The position numbers were made by a program, and so were the translations under genes. A model generated the notes under the pieces. It had not been told where the DNA came from, ran no database searches, and saw only the letters and a list, made by a program, of their open reading frames with translations. Shown here piece after piece: positions 52,032 through 62,084 of a stretch of DNA of 64,000 bases. How positions within the stretch are numbered: position 1 is the first letter of the stretch; every line of letters begins with the position of its first letter. The DNA comes from Cyclobacteriaceae bacterium. GTDB taxonomy: Bacteria > Bacteroidota > Bacteroidia > Cytophagales > Cyclobacteriaceae. The stretch spans positions 1 through 64,000 of the forward strand of contig JAKISE010000001.1 in NCBI GenBank assembly GCA_021648745.1, read 5' to 3'.

Positions 52032-54862
52032 AGAAGTTTTTAGACCATATCATCGAAAACATCAACCCTGCTGGATTGAAAGAGTTAAGAACGACTTGTT
52101 ATGTTTTTCCTACTCAACGAGCTTGCCGTCATTTTGAAACATTGCTTCAGAAAAAATTTGATACAGAGGTATTTTGGGCGCCTACTATTTTAAGTATTCA
52201 GGAGTTTATCGAGCACTTGAACCCACACGTTAGTGTTGCCTCAGAAATTCAACAGATTACTGAATTATTTGGCGTCTATAAAAAGCTAGAGCCCAATATA
52301 GTATTCGAAGATTTTTATGGGTGGGCAAAAGTGCTGCTTAAAGATTTTGATGAGGTGGATCGCTACTTGGTAGATGCCAAATTGCTGTATAAAAACTTAC
52401 AAGACATTAAAGACCTAGATAAAGTCTTTGGTCCTGATGAAGAAGCTTTAAAAGCCATCATTGAATTTCAAAAAGTAATTGATGTTTCAGGAAATGGAGA
52501 ACTGTTTAAAGAATTTGACACTACTTGGAACACCGTAGGCAAGGCCTATTTCATGTTTCAGGAAGCACTTAAAGCAAAGGCACTTGGTTATAACGGAATG
52601 CTCTACCGTGCCTCAGCTGATGCCGTTAAAGAGGGGAAAACTATTCCTTTTAGTCAAGTAGTGTTTGGGGGCTTTAATGCACTCTCACTAGCCGAAGAAG
52701 TAATTTTTAGCCACTTACTTTCAGCTAACATTGCCCAAGTTTATTTTGATGTAGATCGATTCTATTTCAATAAGAAAAACCTAGAAGCCGCTAAATTCCT
52801 AAACCGATATAATCATCTTTGGAAAGGCGAAAATGTACATTGGATTGATGCCAATGGCTTTAACACCAATAGAGTAATTGACGTACTAGGCACTCCTTTA
52901 GGTGTTACACAAGCTAAAATAGCTTCTAATATTTTAACCGAAAACAAAGCCTACCAGTTTAATAATACGGCTGTGGTTTTGGCCGATGAAGGGCTGTTAA
53001 ATCCCGTTTTATATGCCTTACCACAAACCGACCTACCCATCAATATTACCATGGGGCAACCAGTGGCTACTCACCCCCTTGGCGAATTTATCAAGTACTA
53101 CTTTGAGTATCAGGCAAGACTCGACAAAGAATCTATACCTGTGGACGCTTTGCAAACACTGGCTTCCAATGTATTTATTCAGCAGCATAATTTAAAATTG
53201 GTAGAATGGTTGGGTAAAACCAAGCAAACCCATATTTCCTGGGCTTGGTTAGCTCAGTTTAATGAGCTATCTAATTTGGCAAAAGAGGCATTTACACCTC
53301 AGTTAAACCCAATCCAGTTATTCGATGAAGCTTTGGAGTTTATAGAAAAAATTAATGCAAGCAGCAAAGACTCAGATGATGGCATTGCAACTGTTTTGTA
53401 CGAAGCCTTACAGCAACTTAAATTAGAGTTATTGCAAGTAAGCACTCAATTTGAAGCAAAGTTTATTAAAAAGATTGTACTTGAATCTTTAAGTACGCTC
53501 AAATTACCTCTAGGAAAGGAATCTAACAATGGGCTGCAAATAATGGGTTTCCTCGAAACCAGAATGCTCGACTTTGAAAACCTCATTATCCTATCAGTAA
53601 ATGAAGGAATGTTGCCTGCTTCGGCCAGCAATAAATCTTTTATCCCTTTTGGGCTGCGCAAAGCGTTTAAAATGCCTCATTTTACCGAGCAGGATAGCAT
53701 TTATGCCTATCATTTTTACCGCTTATTACAACGAGCCAAAAACGTTTCACTAATTTATAATACAGAGCTAACGGTAGATGGCTCTGGTGAGAAAAGCAGG
53801 TATATTTTGCAACTGGCACACCGTATTAAAATCGAGCAGTTGCCTATCACACTAAATGAATCTACCGTTAGTATTCCTCTTTCTACCGAAGCCTTACAAC
53901 TGAGAGAAATCAAGGTAACTAAGACTGAGAGTATTCTAAAAGAGTTAGAGTACCTTTTGTTTGAACGATCCAACGAACGACCCATTTCTCCAACTTTGGT
54001 GCTCGACTATATTGAATGCCCGTTGCGGTTTTACTTAAAACGGATTAAAAAATTACGAAAAGGCGATGATGCCACCAACGAGATTGATGCTCGTGAATTT
54101 GGGAATATTGTGCATCATACCTTGCAACATTTATATGAACCTTATGTAGGCAAAACACTTTCTAAAAAAGACATTCTCGAATTAAAGAAGACGAAACTTT
54201 CTGCTCAGATAGATAAGGAATTTGAAACTGAACTTGAACTAAAAGCGATTAGTGGAAAGAACGACTACCAGCGTTATATTATTAAAAACACGTTGGAACG
54301 GTTGCTTGATAAAGATGCGGCTCAAGCACCTTTGCTAATCAAAGGACTAGAGCTTAAATTAAATAATCAGAACTTTAACCTTGCCTTGCCCATTAATGGA
54401 GGTAATATTCAATTAGGAGGCATTATTGACCGATTAGATGAAATAGAAATTGAAGGAGCTTCTTCACTAACTCGTGTAATTGATTATAAAACTGGTAAAG
54501 TGATAATGCAAAAGGCGGAAGTGTTTAAGAAGCCAATTCCATTGGAAACTTATGTAGATAATTATTTTACCAAGCCTGATTTTAAAGTAGAGTTTCAATC
54601 CTATTATTATGCGCTTATCTACCAACGAAACCACCCTAATACTGGTTTAACAGCTGGTATTTACGGACTCAAATCTATTGGTGCAGGCGTGCAATATGTA
54701 CGCAACGAACCTCAATCCATCCCTACAGAAATATTCAACTTATTTGAAACCCGACTTTCCCAGCTCTTCGAAGAAATTCTAGACCCCGCAATAGAATTTT
54801 GCCAGACTGAAGAGACCAATACTTGCGGATATTGTGAGTTTAAGGCTATATGTGGCCGCTAA
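52028..54862 (+). CDS. AddB-like PD-(D/E)XK nuclease partner
   Basis: A 944-residue partner of the helicase. The N-terminal half is a degenerate helicase fold (VFPTQRACRHFETLL at the start). The C-terminal nuclease shows VIDYKTGKV with the catalytic Asp and Lys. Four Cys suited to a 4Fe-4S cluster are split between YIECPLRFYLKR and the end (TCGYCEFKAICGR), the hallmark of AddB. It is coupled to the helicase gene by a four-base overlap. Predicted cytoplasmic, acting on broken DNA ends and on foreign linear DNA. Confidence 0.9.
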   Translation: MKKFLDHIIENINPAGLKELRTTCYVFPTQRACRHFETLLQKKFDTEVFWAPTILSIQEFIEHLNPHVSVASEIQQITELFGVYKKLEPNIVFEDFYGWAKVLLKDFDEVDRYLVDAKLLYKNLQDIKDLDKVFGPDEEALKAIIEFQKVIDVSGNGELFKEFDTTWNTVGKAYFMFQEALKAKALGYNGMLYRASADAVKEGKTIPFSQVVFGGFNALSLAEEVIFSHLLSANIAQVYFDVDRFYFNKKNLEAAKFLNRYNHLWKGENVHWIDANGFNTNRVIDVLGTPLGVTQAKIASNILTENKAYQFNNTAVVLADEGLLNPVLYALPQTDLPINITMGQPVATHPLGEFIKYYFEYQARLDKESIPVDALQTLASNVFIQQHNLKLVEWLGKTKQTHISWAWLAQFNELSNLAKEAFTPQLNPIQLFDEALEFIEKINASSKDSDDGIATVLYEALQQLKLELLQVSTQFEAKFIKKIVLESLSTLKLPLGKESNNGLQIMGFLETRMLDFENLIILSVNEGMLPASASNKSFIPFGLRKAFKMPHFTEQDSIYAYHFYRLLQRAKNVSLIYNTELTVDGSGEKSRYILQLAHRIKIEQLPITLNESTVSIPLSTEALQLREIKVTKTESILKELEYLLFERSNERPISPTLVLDYIECPLRFYLKRIKKLRKGDDATNEIDAREFGNIVHHTLQHLYEPYVGKTLSKKDILELKKTKLSAQIDKEFETELELKAISGKNDYQRYIIKNTLERLLDKDAAQAPLLIKGLELKLNNQNFNLALPINGGNIQLGGIIDRLDEIEIEGASSLTRVIDYKTGKVIMQKAEVFKKPIPLETYVDNYFTKPDFKVEFQSYYYALIYQRNHPNTGLTAGIYGLKSIGAGVQYVRNEPQSIPTEIFNLFETRLSQLFEEILDPAIEFCQTEETNTCGYCEFKAICGR

Positions 54863-54865
54863 GTT

Positions 54866-55441
54866 TTACAAAAACACAGGTTTTCCTTTCCACAAATCTT
54901 CCAATTCCATAGGGCCTCCAAAATATTCGTTTTTGAAACGATTCATTTCATCAATAGTTTCGTTCGACATAATTTCTGAAAGTTCATCCATCGCCTTTCC
55001 TCCCAATATATAAGGCATGGTGGTGGAAATCATTTTGTCTCCTCTAAAATGGCCGAACATCATATACTCACTCATGGCTATAATGGGTTCATTATGCAAG
55101 GAGCACTTTGACAAAAGCTCCTCCAGTGGCTCACCTTGCCCTTGTTGATGTGCCTGTATTTTACTCATAAACTGATGATGATTTGCAAAAAATGCTTGCA
55201 TATTTTCCATCGACTGTTTCGAGATCGATTGCTGCATATTCTGAGCGCAAGAAGAGCAAATGGCATATTCAAATACAACATCCTCTATTTGATATTCTAT
55301 GTTGTTTTTAATCGCCTTTTCTATAAAGTAATCAACAGTATCTAAACTTAGATTAATACCACATACCATGCATTCGCTAAACGGCTTTGAGCTTTCAAAA
55401 GGGTAAAAAGCAAGAGGAATGTCTATGAGGTTGGGCTGCAT
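54866..55441 (-). CDS. Hypothetical protein with paired CxxC-like cysteines
   Basis: I start at MQPNLIDIPLAFYPF (55441), since the ATG 45 bp upstream adds an unconserved hydrophobic tail. The 191-residue protein has two Cys pairs, ECMVCG and ICSSCA, suited to binding zinc. The rest is helical and rich in Met and Gln. I do not recognise the family. It is convergent with the AddB-like gene, three bases apart. Confidence 0.6.
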   Translation of the reverse strand: MQPNLIDIPLAFYPFESSKPFSECMVCGINLSLDTVDYFIEKAIKNNIEYQIEDVVFEYAICSSCAQNMQQSISKQSMENMQAFFANHHQFMSKIQAHQQGQGEPLEELLSKCSLHNEPIIAMSEYMMFGHFRGDKMISTTMPYILGGKAMDELSEIMSNETIDEMNRFKNEYFGGPMELEDLWKGKPVFL

Positions 55442-55520
55442 ATATGTAAGATTCGAAGTTAAGCAATAATAGGTAATAAAAGCCAAATATAATATGGCAA
55501 ACGAACAGGTAGAAATACTA

Positions 55521-56546
55521 CTACCTCCACACCTTAGTGCCCTCAGTACAGTTTTGGCAAATGTTTATACCCTTTCGGTTAGTGAGCAGCTGGGTTCGAA
55601 ACAATTGATATTTTTGATTACTCCATATATCGTCCAAGCTACTTTCTTTTAACGACCCTTGTTGGTGCTCAGCGTCTTTATCAAAACAGCAAGGTACAAT
55701 GGACCCATCCCAGGTAACCACTGTGCTATGCCACATTTTCCAGCACTGGTTTTTCAGTTTGTTTTTAAATACGTAGCTACCATTAGGTAATTGTTTATAT
55801 CGGCTATATTTTTCAATGGTAGGCATTAGAGGGTTGCCGTTTTTATACTCATAAAGTTGAGCGGTTTTAAAGGCCACTTTATCTACCCCTAATTCTTTAC
55901 CCAGAGCCTTTACCTCTTCAATTTGATGCTCATTAGGTTTAACCACTAAAAATTGAAATAAAATATATGGTGTTTTAGACTTTAGCTTTTTCTTCCATTT
56001 AACAATATTTTTAGTCCCTTCAATAACTTTATGGAGATTACCACCCACACGATAGCTTTCGTATGTTTCTTGTGTGGTACCGTCAATAGAAATCACCAAC
56101 CTATCGAGCCCAGATTCAATTGTTTTTTTTGAATTTTCATCAGATAGATAGTGTGCATTAGTACTAGTAGCAGTATACAGCCCTTTGTTTGACGCATATT
56201 TTACTAACTCGGTAAACTGAGGGTGCAAATAGGGCTCTCCCTGAAAATAGAGCAATAGGTAAGAAGCCCACTTATACGATTGATCTACTGTATTTTTAAA
56301 CAGAGTTTCATCCAGCATTCCTGTGGGTCGAGTAAAAGAACGTAAGCCACTGGGGCACTCTGGGCAACGCAAATTGCAGGAAGTTGTAGGTTCAATGGAA
56401 ATACTAATAGGTTTACCCCAAATGATTGGCTTTTTTAACCATAAAGAAACATAATAACTAATAGTAATAGCACATACGTTTTTCAACCTCAAAAACGTTA
56501 ATTTCTTGAGCCAGTTTAAAGAGTCATTTAAATGAGGTGTTAGCAT
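55521..56546 (-). CDS. Radical SAM / SPASM domain protein
   Basis: A 341-residue radical SAM enzyme. The 4Fe-4S motif CNLRCPECP sits at residue 60-70 in EPTTSCNLRCPECPSG, followed by the fold's LLLYFQGEPYLHP and DGTTQETYESYRVGG. A C-terminal SPASM domain has Cys clusters in GSIVPCCFDKD and INICQNC for an auxiliary cluster. Such enzymes modify peptides or sugars. No precursor peptide or partner lies next to it, so the substrate is unknown. Confidence 0.92.
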   Translation of the reverse strand: MLTPHLNDSLNWLKKLTFLRLKNVCAITISYYVSLWLKKPIIWGKPISISIEPTTSCNLRCPECPSGLRSFTRPTGMLDETLFKNTVDQSYKWASYLLLYFQGEPYLHPQFTELVKYASNKGLYTATSTNAHYLSDENSKKTIESGLDRLVISIDGTTQETYESYRVGGNLHKVIEGTKNIVKWKKKLKSKTPYILFQFLVVKPNEHQIEEVKALGKELGVDKVAFKTAQLYEYKNGNPLMPTIEKYSRYKQLPNGSYVFKNKLKNQCWKMWHSTVVTWDGSIVPCCFDKDAEHQQGSLKESSLDDIWSNQKYQLFRTQLLTNRKGINICQNCTEGTKVWR

Positions 56547-56695
56547 TAAGCAACCAAACTAATAAAATTAATTACCACAAAGACAGAAAGACCCTAAGTT
56601 TCACAAATAAAATACTTGTGTTTCTTTGAGCAATTGCCCTGAGCTAGCTACTTTTATCGTTTCTGCATCGACATATTTACTCTAGAAGCTTTAAC

Positions 56696-57868
56696 ATGAT
56701 ACAACGATTGGCCATTTTTTTGCTATTTTTTGCATTCGCATTTAATTCTACTGCACAAGATTTAAGCCGAAGTGCCACAGTATCAATATTAACTGTTGAG
56801 CCAGGCCATGAAGAACTTTTTGCCGCATTTGGGCATTCCGCCATTCGCATTCAAGATCCGGAAAATCAAATCGACAAGGTATATAATTTTGGTACCTACT
56901 ATTATAACCAACCTTATTTTTACGTCAATTTTGCGCGAGGCTATTTGCTTTATGGCTTATCAGTAAGCAACTGGCAAAGGTTTCAAGGCTATTATGCTTA
57001 TTTTAATCGACAGGTTATTGCGCAGTATTTGAACCTCTCAGAAGATCAAACGCAACAAGTATTCGACTTCTTAGAGAATAATGCCAAGCCTGAAAACAGC
57101 AAGTATTACTACGATTATTTTTACGATAACTGCGCCACCAGAATTAGAGATGTGTTTGTTCAGGTATTAGGAGATGACATTAAGTTACCTCAAAATTATT
57201 CGAACAATCCTAACCAAACCGTTAGGCAATTAACAGATTTTTATATTGAAGAAGAATTTCCATGGGGGAAATTGGGGATAGATTTATGCCTAGGGTTACC
57301 TATGGATAAGCAGCTTAGTGATTATGAGTACATGTATTTGCCCGACTATATTTTTGATGCGTTTGAAAAGGCTCAAATACAACACAACAATACGTGGCTG
57401 CCCTCTGTAAAGGAGAAACAAGTGATATTGCAAAGCCGAGAAATGGAATATCCTAAACCTTGGTTTACACCAACAATAGCCTTTGGATTATGTGCACTCT
57501 TGGGCATTATTTTTCTGATCTTACAATATAAAAAAGGCTGGTTGTTTCGGTGGTTTGATTTCATATGGTTCTTTGGTGTAGGGCTAATTGGGCTACTGCT
57601 ACTTTTACTATGGGTAGCCACGGACCATAATGCTGCGGCCAATAACTTTAATATATTATGGGCCTTACCTACACATTTAATAGTAGCTTTTGCACTTGTT
57701 CGTAAAAAAGTAAAGCGGTGGGTAAATTGGTATTTGCTACTTTTAATGCCCTATTCGATTATAATGCTATTATTTTGGAAAACTTTTCCTCAAGATTTAA
57801 ACGAAGGGTTTATTCCTATAGTACTTTTGATGATAGTTAGATCCGTTGCCATAATTTTAAGAAAATGA
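56696..57868 (+). CDS. DUF4105 (Lnb-like) membrane protein
   Basis: A 390-residue protein with a signal peptide (LAIFLLFFAFAFNSTAQ). Residues about 25-180 form the DUF4105 domain: FAAFGHSAIRIQDPE, FNFGTYYYNQPYFYVNFARG and YFYDNCATRIRDVF, with the His and Cys expected of an NlpC/P60-like fold. Residues about 260-390 have four or five membrane segments. The domain is related to lacto-N-biosidase chaperone-type proteins; its Bacteroidota role is unknown. The next gene overlaps its stop by four bases. Confidence 0.88.
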   Translation: MIQRLAIFLLFFAFAFNSTAQDLSRSATVSILTVEPGHEELFAAFGHSAIRIQDPENQIDKVYNFGTYYYNQPYFYVNFARGYLLYGLSVSNWQRFQGYYAYFNRQVIAQYLNLSEDQTQQVFDFLENNAKPENSKYYYDYFYDNCATRIRDVFVQVLGDDIKLPQNYSNNPNQTVRQLTDFYIEEEFPWGKLGIDLCLGLPMDKQLSDYEYMYLPDYIFDAFEKAQIQHNNTWLPSVKEKQVILQSREMEYPKPWFTPTIAFGLCALLGIIFLILQYKKGWLFRWFDFIWFFGVGLIGLLLLLLWVATDHNAAANNFNILWALPTHLIVAFALVRKKVKRWVNWYLLLLMPYSIIMLLFWKTFPQDLNEGFIPIVLLMIVRSVAIILRK

Positions 57869-58419
57869 AGAAACAATTAAGTATTGCATTAATTTGCCTA
57901 TCAGGCATTAGTGCATTTGCACAATCTATTGATAAGGCTGATGACATAAACGGCATTACGCTGGGTATAGATCAAACTTACTTTGGAGATGATTTGTACC
58001 TAATTACTGGAGATGAACCAGCATATAGCGAAGCTCCAAGCCTACAGTTTACACTTAAGCGGAAGATTAGGTTAGGCATTAGAGATGCTTCCTATCAAGG
58101 TCAAAAGTATAGAGAATTCGAAAATTTTGAAGCGACCAATATTACATTTCAATTTTATGAAGGCAAATTGTTTAAAGTTCAATGGACATTTAGAAATAGG
58201 CAGGCCCTCATTGCTACCTATAACTATTTACTGGATACATATGCAGATAAATTTGGCTCGTCAAAAGAAGAGGTGTTTGATGAATTCAGGCAGGTTGAAT
58301 GGGAAGGAAAGTCAAAGTACTTACAAGTTTTTATGGATACTGAATCAGATGTAACTCTCGTTTTCGAAGATGTAAAAGTGGCTAAACGTGTTCAAAAGGT
58401 GCTTGCGAAAGCTAAGTAA
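57865..58419 (+). CDS. Hypothetical exported protein
   Basis: A 184-residue protein with a signal peptide (KKQLSIALICLSGISAFAQ). The mature part has alternating strands and a pattern seen in small periplasmic proteins (FQFYEGKLFKVQWTFRN, then VTLVFEDVKVAKRV near the end). I do not recognise a family. The ATGA overlap couples it to the DUF4105 gene, so the two probably work together. Confidence 0.7.
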   Translation: MKKQLSIALICLSGISAFAQSIDKADDINGITLGIDQTYFGDDLYLITGDEPAYSEAPSLQFTLKRKIRLGIRDASYQGQKYREFENFEATNITFQFYEGKLFKVQWTFRNRQALIATYNYLLDTYADKFGSSKEEVFDEFRQVEWEGKSKYLQVFMDTESDVTLVFEDVKVAKRVQKVLAKAK

Positions 58420-58436
58420 AGAAATACTTTCATAGC

Positions 58437-59471
58437 ATGTTTAATTTCAAAGAAGCCCAATTAGAACAGTTAGCAATTCATTTTATAGGAAATGCGGCTG
58501 ATGAAGAAGGAATGACCCTTTCGAAACAGCTTATTCAGATTGATGCGGATATAACCTCCTTATTAAAGTCTTATTTCCTAAAACCGTTTAAAGAGCAAGA
58601 GCTCTATACATTCCATCACGAATCTGACCTTGATCTAAATGAAATTTTTCATTATGTCTCTGCTATTTTTGATGACCCGGGGAGTCTTTACCTACAATCA
58701 ATAAATATTGCCAAACATTTGTACGAGTCATCGTCTCACCCCAATATTAAACCTGGCGAGCTGTACATTAGTTATTTTGATGAATGCGTTATTAACGGTG
58801 AAGTGGTAGAGGTATTAGGCATCTTTAAATCGGAAAATAAGGATACTTATTTAAAAGTGTATCCTCAAGGAGAAGGTTTTGGGCTTGAAGGCGAACAAGG
58901 AATTAATATTAACAAGCTAGACAAGGGCTGCTTAATTTTTAATACCGAAAAAGAATCGGGTTTTAGAGTGGCGGTAGTTGATAATACTAATAAATCGAAC
59001 GAAGCGCAGTATTGGATTACTCAGTTTTTGCATATTACTCCCAACCAAGACAGCTACTATCACACAAAAAACTATCTATCGTTGTGTAAGAATTTTGCAG
59101 AAGAGGCTTTTCCGGAAGCGGATAAAGTAGATAAAATTGATCTGGTAAATAATGCAGTAGAATTTTTCTCAAAAAAGGAATCGTTTGATATAGAAGAATT
59201 TAATAACGAAGTTATGCAAGATGAAACGGTCATTGAAAAGTTTCAGAGCTATAAAAATAACTTTCAAGAAACCAACGATATCCCTTCGTATGACGAGTTT
59301 GAAATTTCGAAACAAGCCGTAAAACAGAGTAAAAAGTTTATTAAATCGGTTATAAAACTAGATAAGAATTTTCATGTATATGTGCATGGTAATCGGCAAA
59401 ATATTGTGCGGGGCTTCGATGAACAATTAAATTTGAGTACCTACACGCTCTATTTTAAGGAGGAATCTTAA
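58437..59471 (+). CDS. Nucleoid-associated protein (NdpA/YejK family)
   Basis: A 344-residue member of the 37-kDa nucleoid-associated protein family (PF04245). Recognised by its opening (AQLEQLAIHFIGNAADEEG), GELYISYFDECVINGEVVE and AQYWITQFLHITPNQDSYYHT. Members bind the nucleoid; the precise role is unsettled. It follows the previous gene by 17 bp and overlaps the convergent barrel gene by four bases. Confidence 0.9.
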   Translation: MFNFKEAQLEQLAIHFIGNAADEEGMTLSKQLIQIDADITSLLKSYFLKPFKEQELYTFHHESDLDLNEIFHYVSAIFDDPGSLYLQSINIAKHLYESSSHPNIKPGELYISYFDECVINGEVVEVLGIFKSENKDTYLKVYPQGEGFGLEGEQGININKLDKGCLIFNTEKESGFRVAVVDNTNKSNEAQYWITQFLHITPNQDSYYHTKNYLSLCKNFAEEAFPEADKVDKIDLVNNAVEFFSKKESFDIEEFNNEVMQDETVIEKFQSYKNNFQETNDIPSYDEFEISKQAVKQSKKFIKSVIKLDKNFHVYVHGNRQNIVRGFDEQLNLSTYTLYFKEES

Positions 59472-60262
59472 AAAACCTGAGGGATTAATATACTAAAGCC
59501 TGCACTTAAAAAATAATTGTTTTCAGAAATGCCCTTGCCAGCCGAAACATCCAACTGCATTTTTGGAGAAAGCAAGTAAGTAAATCCTCCATCAAATCCA
59601 AGAGTGGCCGTTTCTAAGTTGCTCAACAACCCATAACACTCCATAAACACTCCTAATTTTTCAGAAATCGAATATCCTAGTGCCATTGTATAGATTCCTG
59701 TTCCGTTGGGGTTTGTGTTATCACTTGACCAACCCAAGTTATAACCTAGGCTAAATTTATTGGAAAGCGTATGCGAGAGAGAAAATATAAAATTAACCAA
59801 GGCCTTATCATTTTCTAATTGTTGGCTACCAACAGGTAAAACGAGATGAGACAGCAACGCAATTTCTGGCCATAGTCCCTTTTCTGTTGTTAAATTAATT
59901 TTTGTACCAATTTGAAAATTGTCCATTCCATAGGTACTCCTCTGCTTTTCGGGAAGTGATGGATTATGTGTTTTCTCCTTTATAAACTGATTAAACAGCC
60001 TTAGTTCGACATTCTTAAACAGTCCTATTCGAGCCAATACTGCTGGAAATTGAACAAGAGTAGTCTTAAACGCAGTTGGCTCAGTTGGCTGTTCAACAAA
60101 CATTATGATGCCTGTTTCTACCTGAATGCTTTTATGTGACACAGCGCGTGAAGACTCGGTTAAATCAGGGCGATCGGTAACAATAGTTATGGTATCTGCT
60201 TTTTGCGCAAAAGACAATGAGCTCACTAACATAATTAGAGATAATAATTGGTATTTGAACAT
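59468..60262 (-). CDS. Transporter-like outer membrane protein (phenol MetA degradation family-like)
   Basis: A 264-residue protein with a signal peptide (LSLIMLVSSLSFAQ). The opening TDRPDLTESSRAVSHKSIQVETG is typical of the Bacteroidota 'transporter' group related to PF13557. Strand-turn periodicity runs to the C-terminal GFSILIPQVF, consistent with an outer membrane barrel. Substrate unknown. It is convergent with the nucleoid-associated protein gene with a four-base overlap, so antisense effects at the 3' ends are possible. Confidence 0.8.
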   Translation of the reverse strand: MFKYQLLSLIMLVSSLSFAQKADTITIVTDRPDLTESSRAVSHKSIQVETGIIMFVEQPTEPTAFKTTLVQFPAVLARIGLFKNVELRLFNQFIKEKTHNPSLPEKQRSTYGMDNFQIGTKINLTTEKGLWPEIALLSHLVLPVGSQQLENDKALVNFIFSLSHTLSNKFSLGYNLGWSSDNTNPNGTGIYTMALGYSISEKLGVFMECYGLLSNLETATLGFDGGFTYLLSPKMQLDVSAGKGISENNYFLSAGFSILIPQVF

Positions 60263-60291
60263 ATTTAGATTATCCTATAATTATTTTTAGG

Positions 60292-60299
60292 CAAATCTA
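60292..60299 (-). promoter_or_regulatory. Putative -7 box TAGATTTG
   Basis: On the minus strand TAGATTTG matches TAnnTTTG 30 bp before the start of the barrel gene. A TTTA lies 20 bp upstream as a near match to the -33 TTTG. Confidence 0.5.
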
Positions 60300-60371
60300 A
60301 ATTAAAATTATGGCATGCGTAAACCAGATAGATTTTTTATCGCCAAATAATAAGAAAAGTAGGAACTCGTG

Positions 60372-60683
60372 CTAATCCAATTCAGATTCTAGCACTGTTC
60401 TAAAAGCAACAACCTTATCTCCATACCTGCTTGCATGCCTAGCCTGTAGCTCATTGGCATATTTTGCTTGATATTGTTGCAATTTGCTCATGGAAGTAGC
60501 AAAATATTGTATTGAATATGTAAGTTCCTCTTCTTTCTGTAAAAGAACTTTATATATAGCATACGACTCGAACAAGCCGGTCGCCATTACTTCTTCAATG
60601 TGCGTCTGTTTCATCCAAATTAACCATTCTTCTACTATCGTTAAATCAACCGACACAGTTACGTTATACAAAATCATATCCAA
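60372..60683 (-). CDS. DUF4286 family protein
   Basis: A 103-residue protein with the family's start ILYNVTVSVDLTIVEEWLIWM and the middle YSIQYFATSMSKLQQYQAKYA. DUF4286 proteins resemble dimeric alpha-beta barrel (ferredoxin-like) domains and are of unknown function. It is followed by the barrel gene on the same strand at a distance of 109 bp, with its own promoter, so it is probably monocistronic. Confidence 0.88.
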   Translation of the reverse strand: MDMILYNVTVSVDLTIVEEWLIWMKQTHIEEVMATGLFESYAIYKVLLQKEEELTYSIQYFATSMSKLQQYQAKYANELQARHASRYGDKVVAFRTVLESELD

Positions 60684-60944
60684 ATAAATTAAAAGTACAA
60701 TTAGCTGATACTTAGGCCACTAAAAGATAAAATAAATTAAGTAGTATTAAACCGTTTACCTTTTGTTCTAACACTGGATAAACAAACACTAAAATAGTAT
60801 TTTTCTACGAAAGGGTTTAGTTTAATTGTTTTCTCTAAAAAATCTATTTATCCTTTTTATTGAGTTCTTCGTAAGTATGTTATTCCTTTGTGGTCATTTT
60901 AAAAAATACTTCCAAAGAAATATTTTAATTATAGTGAATAATAT

Positions 60945-62027
60945 ATGGCTTTAGTTGGCTTTCTAATAGCATTAATAATTTCTTTCTACCTCTTAGCTGA
61001 GGTGAGCGATAGGTACTTTGTGGTATCCTTAGATAAGATTTCTCAGAAATTTAACATGTCTCACGATATGGCTGGAGCCACATTTATGGCTATTGGCTCC
61101 AGTGCACCAGAACTGTTTGTTTCAATAATAGCCCTAGTTAGACCAGGAGATCATGCAGCAATTGGGGTAGGAACCATTGTGGGGTCCGCTCTGTTTAATT
61201 TGTTGGTAATTGTAGGAGCTGTAGCTATTGTAAAAAATGCAGTTATTGCTTGGCAACCAGTTATCAGAGATTTACTCTTTTACGGGTTAGCCATACTAGG
61301 GCTTTATTACGTGCTCTATGATGGGAGAATTGAATATTGGGAAGGCGCATTATTAATTTCTGTTTATGGTGTGTACCTCTATGCCGTCCTTAAATGGAAA
61401 AAGTGGTTTAATTACGAGGAGTTGGATGCGGATCCTGAGGAAGAGACTGATGAAGAAAAAACCGGGTGGAAGGTGGTTTTTAAACCTTTGGACTGGTTCC
61501 TAGCTAGGTTTTTTCGTAAGCCAGAACATTTTATTTCTAACTTTACGGTATCCATATTAATGATTGCTTTCTTATGCTGGATTTTAGTAGAAAGTGCTAT
61601 AGGAATTGCTCATATATTAGATATTCCTGAAATTGTTATTGCATTAACAGTGCTTGCGGTAGGAACCTCAGTGCCAGATATGGTATCCTCTGTAATTGTT
61701 GCAAAACAAGGCAGAGCTGGTATGGCCGTAAGCAATGCAATAGGGAGTAATATCTTCGATATTTTTATTGGCTTAGGAATTCCATGGTTCATAAAGTATT
61801 TAATTACTGGAAACGACATTATATTCGATATTCAGGGGCTAGATATTTCTGTTGGGCTGCTTTTTGGTTCAGTAATTTTAATCCTATTCTTTCTTATTTG
61901 GAAAAAGTGGAAGCTTACACAAAACCTTGGCTTTATCCTCATACTACTTTACATCCTATATGTAATTTGGGAAATATTTAGATTTTATCTTCCACAAGGA
62001 GCTTCTATTGGGTTTTTAAATTTCTAA
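60945..62027 (+). CDS. K+-dependent Na+/Ca2+ exchanger-type antiporter (YrbG/NCX family)
   Basis: A 360-residue exchanger with two inverted halves of about five membrane segments each. The alpha-repeat motifs are intact: GATFMAIGSSAPELFVSI in the first half and LAVGTSVPDMVSSVI plus AIGSNIFDIFIGLG in the second. It probably exchanges Na+ and Ca2+ across the inner membrane. A charged loop (LDADPEEETDEEKTG) near residue 165 separates the halves. It stands alone; upstream is a 261-bp AT-rich gap with a weak TTCCTTTG box. Confidence 0.94.
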   Translation: MALVGFLIALIISFYLLAEVSDRYFVVSLDKISQKFNMSHDMAGATFMAIGSSAPELFVSIIALVRPGDHAAIGVGTIVGSALFNLLVIVGAVAIVKNAVIAWQPVIRDLLFYGLAILGLYYVLYDGRIEYWEGALLISVYGVYLYAVLKWKKWFNYEELDADPEEETDEEKTGWKVVFKPLDWFLARFFRKPEHFISNFTVSILMIAFLCWILVESAIGIAHILDIPEIVIALTVLAVGTSVPDMVSSVIVAKQGRAGMAVSNAIGSNIFDIFIGLGIPWFIKYLITGNDIIFDIQGLDISVGLLFGSVILILFFLIWKKWKLTQNLGFILILLYILYVIWEIFRFYLPQGASIGFLNF

Positions 62028-62084
62028 TACAGTTATCCATAAAGCCCTCGTGTCATCCTGAGATATCTTTATTGTTTTGCATCT

